DNA of 64,000 nt from Magnetovibrio sp. (GTDB lineage Bacteria > Pseudomonadota > Alphaproteobacteria > Rhodospirillales_A > JABHCV01), in the NCBI GenBank assembly GCA_002717285.1, contig PBDF01000009.1:23648-87647 (forward strand), read 5' to 3'. How positions within the stretch are numbered: the first letter of the stretch is position 1; each line of letters begins with the position of its first letter. The translations under genes and the position numbers were made by a program. The notes below the pieces were generated by a model. It was not told the origin of the DNA, did no database searches, and was given only the letters and a program-made list of their open reading frames with translations. Shown here piece by piece: positions 47,905 through 55,209 of the stretch.

Positions 47905-47934
47905 TGATCTAATTGATGCATCTTATCGTATATA
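47905..47934 (+). promoter_or_regulatory. RpoE-type promoter upstream of rpoH
   Basis: TGATCT, an 18-base spacer ending in TTATCG, then TATATA. The spacing, -35 and CG-TA junction match the rpoE and FAD-operon elements; the last six spacer bases are identical to those of the FAD operon. The leader to rpoH would be about 225 bases. Confidence 0.65.
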
Positions 47935-48002
47935 TATTAATGTTTTAATCTTAGAGTAATTTTTTTTCAATCTATACAATCAATTCTGTGTATCCATAAT
48001 CA

Positions 48003-48030
48003 TTGACACAGAAATCTCATTCGTTAAAAT
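48003..48030 (+). promoter_or_regulatory. sigma-70-type promoter upstream of rpoH
   Basis: A perfect TTGACA and TAAAAT with a 16-base spacer lie about 135 bases before the rpoH start. It would give basal expression next to the RpoE-type promoter further upstream. Confidence 0.5.
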
Positions 48031-48165
48031 TGTATAGATCGGTGCCCATAGAGGGCCGAAACTTAATATTCTTGACCTCTAAGGTGAGAATAAAGGTTAT
48101 AATTATCCCGTACTACTGCTGAGTGCGGCAAATAAACGTATTGCTTCTTGAAGGAGGGTATGAAC

Positions 48166-49053
48166 ATGGCGAATGCAACTAATTTTCCAACAACGTCTGT
48201 AGACATTGGACTCACAAATTTTTTTAAAGAAGCTTGGTCTTATCCTATTTTGGGAAAAGACGAAGAATACATGCTTGCAAAAAGCTATGCTGAGCATGAT
48301 GATACTGATGCTGCGCACAAACTAGTAACTTCTCACCTGCGCCTCGTGGCGAAAATAGCAATGGGTTACAGAGGTTATGGATTACCTGTTTCCGATCTTG
48401 TGTCTGAGGGTAGCATTGGTTTGATGAAAGCTGTAAAAAAGTTTGACCCTGAAAAAGGTTTCAGATTATCGACGTATGCTATCTGGTGGATTAAAGCCTC
48501 TATCACCGAGTATGTGCTACGTTCATGGTCAATGGTCAAACTTGGCACCATGGCAGCTCAAAAGAAGTTATTTTTCAGTCTACGTAAGACAAAAAGCCGA
48601 CTCAACATACTTGATAACGGCGATTTAACTCCAGATCAATTGTCTCAACTATCTGAAGCTCTTGACGTTTCAGAAACTGAAATTAACACCATGAATCGTC
48701 GTCTTATGACACGCGACACTTCTTTAAATGCCCCCGTTTCACAAGAAGAGGAAGGTGAAGAATTTCAAGACACACTTGTCTCAGAAAACCCATCACCTGA
48801 AGCAGTAATTGCAGAAGGACAGGAACTTAATTTTCGTAGGGGTCTTTTGAAAGATGCCATGGCAGATTTGAATGATCGTGAAAAAGATATTATCACTGAG
48901 CGGCGATTGAAAGAAAACCCAATGACATTAGACGAACTTGGAGAACGATATGGCATAAGTCGAGAGCGTGTACGCCAGCTCGAAGCTCGTGCGTTTGAGA
49001 AAATCAGTGTTGCAATGACTCAAGCACAGTACAGCCTTGAAAATATGCATTAG
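48166..49053 (+). CDS. rpoH: RNA polymerase sigma factor RpoH
   Basis: Heat-shock-type sigma factor of 295 residues. The RpoH box QKKLFFSLRKTK near residue 125 separates it from RpoD. Region 2 (LRLVAKIAMGYRGYGLPVSDLVSEGSIGLMKAVKKFDP) and region 4 (LDELGERYGISRERVRQLEARAFEK) are complete. I choose the ATG eight bases after AAGGAGG; an earlier in-frame TTG would place that ribosome-binding site inside the gene. The upstream RpoE-type promoter suggests an RpoH-II-like role in photooxidative stress, as in Rhodobacter. Confidence 0.95.
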   Translation: MANATNFPTTSVDIGLTNFFKEAWSYPILGKDEEYMLAKSYAEHDDTDAAHKLVTSHLRLVAKIAMGYRGYGLPVSDLVSEGSIGLMKAVKKFDPEKGFRLSTYAIWWIKASITEYVLRSWSMVKLGTMAAQKKLFFSLRKTKSRLNILDNGDLTPDQLSQLSEALDVSETEINTMNRRLMTRDTSLNAPVSQEEEGEEFQDTLVSENPSPEAVIAEGQELNFRRGLLKDAMADLNDREKDIITERRLKENPMTLDELGERYGISRERVRQLEARAFEKISVAMTQAQYSLENMH

Positions 49054-49112
49054 ATCAATGACTGATTTGTATGTATTTTACATGCACCGTAGGTGAAGTC
49101 AGGAGCGAATAC

Positions 49113-49940
49113 ATGGCATTCGAGGTATGCTTTTGGGGGGTGCGCGGAACAATTGCCTGTCCATCTATGTCACATGCAAGATACGGTGGCAATACTAGTT
49201 GTGTCCAACTAAGGCTAGATGACAGCGTTATCATATTCGATGCTGGAACTGGAATCCGTGAACTAGGTAATGATTTACAAAAACAAAAGACTCGTGAAGC
49301 TCATTTACTCATGAGCCATACCCATTGGGATCACATTAACGGTTTCCCTTTTTTTGCGCCTGGTTACGATTCAAATTGGTCATTCAAAATCATGGCTGGC
49401 CATTTAAGTGGTAGTGAAAGTGGCATAGAAGAAGTTCTTAATGCACAAATGGTTAGCCCCATGTTTCCTGTACCACTTGAAACTATGCAGGCAAAACTCA
49501 ACTTCGAGGACTTCAAAGCCGGTGAACAATTTAAAATAGCCTCAAACGTAAACATCCGAACCGCACCTCTAAGACACCCTAATGGTGCAACAGGATATCG
49601 AGTAGAGTATAATGGAAAATCAGTTTGCTACATTACTGATACAGAACACATACCAGAAAAGCCTGATCAAAATATTCTTGAACTCATCGAGGACTCAGAT
49701 TTAGTAATCTACGACTCCACATACACAGAAGAGGAATTTTTAACCAAGGCTGGCTGGGGACATTCAACTTGGAACGAAGGTCTATCACTCTGTCAGTCTG
49801 CAAACGTCAAGAAACTTGCAATTTTTCACCACGACCCTAATCACGATGATGACTTCATGGATGGTATTGAGGCTGAAGCCCTTTCAACATCAGAAAATTG
49901 CTTTGTTGCACGTGAAGGAATGATCATTAGCTTGGATTAA
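49113..49940 (+). CDS. metallo-beta-lactamase-fold hydrolase
   Basis: Predicted metal-dependent hydrolase of 275 residues. The metal motif is His69-Thr-His71-Trp-Asp73-His74; YITDTEH near 172 and FHHDPNHDDD near 246 supply later ligands. The opening FWGVRGTIACP and RYGGNTSCV match a subgroup of this fold often encoded near signalling genes; a cyclic nucleotide phosphodiesterase role is possible but unproven. AGGAGCG lies six bases before the chosen ATG. It is convergent with the MotB-like gene. Confidence 0.82.
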   Translation: MAFEVCFWGVRGTIACPSMSHARYGGNTSCVQLRLDDSVIIFDAGTGIRELGNDLQKQKTREAHLLMSHTHWDHINGFPFFAPGYDSNWSFKIMAGHLSGSESGIEEVLNAQMVSPMFPVPLETMQAKLNFEDFKAGEQFKIASNVNIRTAPLRHPNGATGYRVEYNGKSVCYITDTEHIPEKPDQNILELIEDSDLVIYDSTYTEEEFLTKAGWGHSTWNEGLSLCQSANVKKLAIFHHDPNHDDDFMDGIEAEALSTSENCFVAREGMIISLD

Positions 49941-49943
49941 CGT

Positions 49944-50750
49944 TTATTTTTTTTTAGGTATTTGAGTTGTTGAATTGACGGAAGTTTTTTTATTTTTTTC
50001 TTTTTCATCTTCTTGCTCACCCATTTTTTGTTTAACTAATCCATATTTAGCATCACCAAAAACTTGAGCACGCTCCTGTAGAGACATAGCAGTAGCAGTC
50101 ATAACTATCCGCCGATTTTCTAGCTGATTCTCGACGATTGGGTTACCCTCTTTGTCTCTGTTGGGATACTTGGGGCGAGTATCAGCCAAGCCTGCGGCCT
50201 TCATACGACGGCGATCCATATCCAAAGATATAAAGTAGCGAACAATATTAGTAGCCCGCGCCGCTGAAAGCTCCCAGTTAGATGGGAATTTGGCAGTTCT
50301 AATAGGATCATCGTCAGTATGACCAGCAACCTCTATTTGATATGCCTTAAAGCGCGGTGCATTTAAAAGTTAAGCAATTTTTTGAAGCACAGGTAATGCT
50401 TGGGCCCTAAATTCTGCTGAACCTGATTTATAAAATGCCGCAGCAGCCATTTCGATTACTAGACTCCCATCCTCATCAGTTTCAACATCCACAACCTGAT
50501 CAGCTTGCATTTCAACGATAACATCTTCTACAGCTTGCCTCATTAGTTCAACAGGTTGCTCTGCCTCATTTTCGCCCATACCTATTTCATTAGCAATACC
50601 AGCAGCAACAGCCTCAAATTTTGGAATATCAATTTTCGAAAAATTTAACAACATTACAAAGAAAGCCATCAGCAAAGTAACCATGTCAGCAAATGTTGCC
50701 ATCCATGACTCGTCAGGGGCCTCTTCTGGTGGTTCTGGCTTTGGTGCCAT
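49944..50750 (-). pseudogene. MotB-like stator protein interrupted by an in-frame stop codon
   Basis: Stator subunit that should anchor a MotA-like channel to peptidoglycan. Residues 1-126 hold the membrane helix with the channel Asp22 (WMATFADMVTLLMAFFVML) and plug region. A TAA at 50372-50370 (minus strand) follows QKIA. Reading on in the same frame gives the rest of the OmpA/MotB domain (VAGHTDDDPIRTAKFPSNWELSAARA) and a Lys-rich tail, 268 codons in all. A single base change (for instance from CAA) explains the stop. As it stands the product lacks the peptidoglycan-binding part. Sequencing error is an alternative. Confidence 0.85.
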
Positions 50751-50778
50751 TAGTTATTATTCCCTCACTTCTAGCGAG

Positions 50779-51573
50779 CTACTTTTTCATCTTATCAATA
50801 TCAAAGTGAATGGCCGGATCTATAAAACTATTTAACTTATCTTGGATATAACGTGGACTTTTACGATCTGCCAGCATAACTAAACCCTCAAGAACTATAT
50901 AGTTTCTGAATTTTATAATTTGCTCCCGCTGTTGAACTTTTGACGCTGCCGGCATAAAAATAACCCGAGCAAAGAATACGCCATAGAGTGTGGTGATCAT
51001 AGCAACGGCCAAACCAGCGCCCAATTGAGATGGATCGCCTCCCATAGCACCCAACATAACAATGAGTCCAACAAGTGTTCCAACCATACCAAAAGCAGGT
51101 GCACCTGCACCCATATCCTTTATTATTGCTACAGGAACAGTATTGCGTCCGTATGTTGTCTCTACCGTATTGGTCAAAATTTCACGAACCTCGTCTCCTG
51201 TGTAGCCACTGATAACCATTTCAACGCCAAACTTCATGAAACGGTCTCCCTTAATGGCGCTCTTTGATTCTGACTCTAATGCAGGAGCACCGTTCTTTTG
51301 AACGGCGTAAGACCATTTTATTAGGCGACCAATTTCTGCCTTTAACATATCTCGCCCCATACTAGGCGCCCCAAATATTTTAAAGATCAATTTTATTGAT
51401 AATATTACATAACGGGGTTCATAAGATATGAACATTGCAGACATTGTACCACCAAAAACCATTATAAAACTTGAAAGGCTGAGGAAAACAGCAACGTTAT
51501 CAGTACTTATGATAATGGAGCCAGCAAATAGACCGAAGCAGCCTATAATTGCAATGACAGTGGATATTGACAT
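50779..51573 (-). CDS. MotA/PomA-like proton channel subunit
   Basis: A 264-residue four-helix stator protein: FIMVFGGTMSAMFISYEPRY near 33, a cytoplasmic loop, then GTLVGLIVMLGAMGGDPSQLGAGLAVAMITTLYGVFFARVIF near 165-205 and a C-terminal RSPRYIQDKL. I use the ATG with GGGA upstream; a TTG lies four codons earlier. It is 28 bases before the MotB-like gene. No flagellar genes occur in the window, so it may drive another envelope process or belong to flagella encoded elsewhere. Confidence 0.85.
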   Translation of the reverse strand: MSISTVIAIIGCFGLFAGSIIISTDNVAVFLSLSSFIMVFGGTMSAMFISYEPRYVILSIKLIFKIFGAPSMGRDMLKAEIGRLIKWSYAVQKNGAPALESESKSAIKGDRFMKFGVEMVISGYTGDEVREILTNTVETTYGRNTVPVAIIKDMGAGAPAFGMVGTLVGLIVMLGAMGGDPSQLGAGLAVAMITTLYGVFFARVIFMPAASKVQQREQIIKFRNYIVLEGLVMLADRKSPRYIQDKLNSFIDPAIHFDIDKMKK

Positions 51574-51738
51574 ATTTTTTCCCAATCACACGTTGCTATT
51601 AAAATTTCATACCCAAAAAAAAAAATTAAAACCAAAGAAAACAATGTAAATAACTTAGCGCAGAATCATATAAATTATATATTAAATGCTTAACACCCTT
51701 CACGGCAAGAAGATGCTATACCTTTTTAAAATCTTCGC

Positions 51739-53037
51739 CTATCGCTCTCGAAACGCTTTTTGGTTTAGTTGCATAACTGGCGTAATTAAATAATCCATGA
51801 GTGTTTTTTCACCAGTATAAATATCAACGGTTGCAAGCATGCCGGGTGAAATTTTAAAATTCCTCGGGTCATTACCCAGAAAAGATTTATATGTTCGCAC
51901 AAAAACCTTAAAAAAGGACTTACCACTTTCATCAATACTGGCAACTGGAGAAACACTAGTTACGCTGCCTCTTAGGGCACCAAAACGGGCATGATCATAT
52001 GCCGATAACTTTACAATTGCCGATTGGTTTGAAACAACAAATGGTCTGTCTGCCGGTTTAAGCTTTGCCTCAACAACAAGAGAAACTTCCGTAGGAACAA
52101 TCTCCATGATTGGTTCATTTGGGCGAATAACATTGCCAACGCTTTCGTACATCAAGTTTTTTATGACACCATTGATTGGCGACCGAATCATTGTACGCAT
52201 TCCTTGATCATCCGGGGAAGCAAGTAATTTCTCAATACGTACAATTGTTTTTTCTGTCTTGGCTAACTCTATTTGAGATTTACTTCGGAATTGATTTGTC
52301 AATTCTCTAATTTGTGTTTCAGCAACTATAACTTTTTCTTTTGCTTGCGGTATAGAAGAACTGAGAGTTTGCTCTTGAACTTTTAATCGCTGCAATTCGG
52401 ATTCTAATTGCAAATGCTCTGACTCAATAATTAGGCCGTCATTTAGTAAGTTCTTTGACATTGCATAACGCTTCATACTCATTCGCAAATTATTCTTTAC
52501 AGCTCTGAGCTGTTCCTCAAATTCTCTTACTTCCCTACGAGCTAATTTAGCTTTCTCGGCAAACAAACTTGCTAATGACTCTATTTGCAACCGCCGTGCA
52601 TCAAATTTTTGACGCTGTAAAATAATTTCTTTCGACAAACTTTTCTCGTATTTTTCTGAGTACTCAAGATTATTTTTACCCTGAACCTCAGCATTAAGGC
52701 GTATCTTTAATAAGAATAATTTATCAAGTCGAGCCTTTAATTCTTCTCGATTTTCTCCAGATTCTGAAGCCTTAATTAGTATCAGTGGAGCATCTACATT
52801 AACAACCTGGTCATTTTTAACGTGAATTCCCTCAACAATTCCGGCTTCAGCGTGCCTAATTTTTTTTATGCCGCCTGGTGAAACAAATACCCCTGAGGCA
52901 ACTGTCACCTCTCTAATTGTTAAGAAATTAGCCCAAATTAAAAGGAAGGCAAGCAGAAGCATTATTAGCCACGCTGTCAGGCGCCAATTTTGCGTAGAGT
53001 TCTTCTCAACAAGCGTGTCAAGCTTGTTAAATGTCAT
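51739..53037 (-). CDS. type I secretion HlyD-family membrane fusion protein
   Basis: Periplasmic adaptor of a type I secretion system, 432 residues. One membrane helix (about 21-42), a lipoyl half-motif near 50-90 (GIKKIRHAEAGIVEGIHVKNDQ), a long coiled-coil hairpin (about 105-265), the second lipoyl half (RSPINGVIKNLMYESVGN near 284) and a C-terminal beta-barrel segment. Its ATG overlaps the ABC transporter stop as ATGA. No TolC partner is beside it. Confidence 0.9.
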   Translation of the reverse strand: MTFNKLDTLVEKNSTQNWRLTAWLIMLLLAFLLIWANFLTIREVTVASGVFVSPGGIKKIRHAEAGIVEGIHVKNDQVVNVDAPLILIKASESGENREELKARLDKLFLLKIRLNAEVQGKNNLEYSEKYEKSLSKEIILQRQKFDARRLQIESLASLFAEKAKLARREVREFEEQLRAVKNNLRMSMKRYAMSKNLLNDGLIIESEHLQLESELQRLKVQEQTLSSSIPQAKEKVIVAETQIRELTNQFRSKSQIELAKTEKTIVRIEKLLASPDDQGMRTMIRSPINGVIKNLMYESVGNVIRPNEPIMEIVPTEVSLVVEAKLKPADRPFVVSNQSAIVKLSAYDHARFGALRGSVTSVSPVASIDESGKSFFKVFVRTYKSFLGNDPRNFKISPGMLATVDIYTGEKTLMDYLITPVMQLNQKAFRER

Positions 53038-55007
53038 AATTTATTATCTCTTTTGTCAGGTGATTTTGGAGTATTTGTTGAGTTCTTGTTTATATTTGGC
53101 TGCTTTGCTTGTTTTTGGTCAATAGTTTGTGAAATAACAGGGGCACTTGCTGGTGACGACTTTACTGCTCGTACAGCTATAAGTTTTTTTTGTTTCTTTG
53201 AGAACTTTGTTTGTGTCTGCGCTTGCGAAATTTCATGTTTAGTGCCAATTCTTTTACCTTTATGCTCCTCTACCTCCACAAATTGAGAGGGCGCAGTATG
53301 TGAAAGTTTAGCATCAATACTGAATAGCCAAGGGAAATCACTTATAGACGTTCCTGCAACATTAATTCGGCCCTTATCCAATGCCACTATATTAGTGCTG
53401 CATGCAAGAAGAGTCGGACTATGAGTGACGATAATAATAGTGCTTTGTTTACCAATTGATGTGAGCGTTTGTTTCAATTCTAATTCTGCTTGATGGTCAA
53501 GTGTACTTGATGGCTCATCAAGAAGAAGTATGGGTGGATCACCAACAAGTGCACGCGCAATTGCTATACGTTGACGCTCACCAGATGAAAGGCGTAAACC
53601 TGCTTCTCCTATTTCCGTGCTGTACCCATCTTGCATATTAACAATAAACTGATGCACACCTGCAGCCTTTGCAACTCTTACTACTTCATCATCAGATATA
53701 TTAGGTTGACGGCAAGAAATATTATCACGAACGGTACCAGAAAATAACATATAATCCTGTGGAACATACCCTATCCACGTAGAGAGTTCCGTGCGAGAGA
53801 ATTGTGATATATCCACACCATCTATAAGTATTCGTCCTCCAGTGGGTTCATACAACCCCAGAATAAGACGAAGCAAAGTTGATTTACCACTACCGTTGGA
53901 ACCAACAAGAGCATGAATTTCTGTAGCCTTAAAATCATAATCAATATTGTTTATTACCTCAGGTAGCTCATTAGAATGAGAAAAGGAAATATTTTCTAGT
54001 GTAATTTTGCCAACAGGCTTTTTGCTAATGATTGAGTTACCCTGACGTTCACTAACAGAGCTAAAGAGTTCGCCAAGTCTATCAACAGACTGAAAAAATG
54101 AGTAATAAGTTCTCAAATTACGAGCGTACTGGATTAAGGGATCAAACAGAAGACTGCTTAACATACAAGTAGCAACTAGTGTGCCGACAGTAAGTTCTTG
54201 GCTAATAATAGAAAGCGCTCCTACTGTTAAAACAAATATAAACGCAGTCATTATTAAAAACACACTTATGTTAGAGAAATGCTCTAACTTTGTACTTTGG
54301 TTAACTGAAGATTCAATATTCTTTGCCTGCACATCCTCCCACAAAGGACCCATGATTGTTTCAAGCGACATCGCCTTGATAGTATTTCTTGCATTAATCA
54401 TCTCTAAAACAAGCATAGAGCGTGTTTGTGCTGTTTTTTGCTCCTCACTATTTGCCAATGCAACAGCAGTAGATGCACGCCATGCAAAGAAAATTAAAAT
54501 AGGTAAAATCAACAAAAAGACCCAAGCAATAGGGGTTGCGATTACAAAAATCATTATCAAATAAAGAAATATAAAAGGCAAATCAGCGATAAAAGTGACT
54601 GATTTACCAGAGAGTGTATAACGAATTACATCAACATCATTAAATAAAGACAGCCAATATGCAGAGGGCTGATTTTCTAGGGTTTTCAGAGGAAGCGACA
54701 TAAACTTAGTAAATAATTCCCGACTAACATAAACATCAGCACGAAGTGCTACATTTTGCAAAATACGCGAACGCCCCTGGCGCAAAACAAAGTCAAAAAG
54801 GACAACAATAACTGTGCCAACAACAAGGCCTTGCAATGTTGAAATCCCATTATGGCTAATTACTCTATCATATATTTGCAAAGTAACGATTGGTAGAGCC
54901 AAAGCCAAAACATTGATAAACACAGATAGAGCAACGACCTCATTAAAAGTCTGTCTCATAGGCCTCAAAAAAGAGTAAAGCCATGCTGTAGTTGAGTTTT
55001 CAGCCAT
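53034..55007 (-). CDS. type I secretion ABC transporter (LapB-like)
   Basis: Inner-membrane ABC exporter of 657 residues. The membrane domain starts at once (about 18-300) with no N-terminal C39 or C39-like domain. The ATPase has Walker A VGSNGSGKST near 357, signature LSSGERQRIAIARAL near 460 and Walker B ILLLDEPSSTLDH near 483. After residue about 570 comes a Lys/Ser/Gln-rich extension of about 85 residues that ordinary exporters lack. The passenger protein is not in the window; large adhesins are usual cargo for this type. Confidence 0.9.
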   Translation of the reverse strand: MAENSTTAWLYSFLRPMRQTFNEVVALSVFINVLALALPIVTLQIYDRVISHNGISTLQGLVVGTVIVVLFDFVLRQGRSRILQNVALRADVYVSRELFTKFMSLPLKTLENQPSAYWLSLFNDVDVIRYTLSGKSVTFIADLPFIFLYLIMIFVIATPIAWVFLLILPILIFFAWRASTAVALANSEEQKTAQTRSMLVLEMINARNTIKAMSLETIMGPLWEDVQAKNIESSVNQSTKLEHFSNISVFLIMTAFIFVLTVGALSIISQELTVGTLVATCMLSSLLFDPLIQYARNLRTYYSFFQSVDRLGELFSSVSERQGNSIISKKPVGKITLENISFSHSNELPEVINNIDYDFKATEIHALVGSNGSGKSTLLRLILGLYEPTGGRILIDGVDISQFSRTELSTWIGYVPQDYMLFSGTVRDNISCRQPNISDDEVVRVAKAAGVHQFIVNMQDGYSTEIGEAGLRLSSGERQRIAIARALVGDPPILLLDEPSSTLDHQAELELKQTLTSIGKQSTIIIVTHSPTLLACSTNIVALDKGRINVAGTSISDFPWLFSIDAKLSHTAPSQFVEVEEHKGKRIGTKHEISQAQTQTKFSKKQKKLIAVRAVKSSPASAPVISQTIDQKQAKQPNINKNSTNTPKSPDKRDNKL

Positions 55008-55209
55008 TTATAATGAGAGCATTGTCTGCCCTTCCCTTCTATTTCAATTCAGGTACCCTATAAAACTTTGAGATAATTATATAAATTACTGTTATTGGCA
55101 AATACGCTTTGATATTAATAAAGTTTATAAATATTATAGTTGGCATAGATTTAATTATTATTAAAAAGCTTGAATAAAGAAATCAATTAAGGACAAAGGG
55201 GATTAACAA

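Noticed and set aside
48072..48103. Third rpoH promoter (TTGACC and TATAAT)
   Set aside because: The spacer is 20 bases, too long for a normal housekeeping promoter, and no heat-shock consensus fits.
48148..48165. Earlier TTG start for rpoH
   Set aside because: It would place the AAGGAGG ribosome-binding site inside the coding region; the ATG at 48166 has ideal spacing.
49944..50225. Independent 93-residue gene after the MotB-like fragment
   Set aside because: It is the in-frame continuation of the MotB-like reading frame past a single stop codon, not a separate gene.
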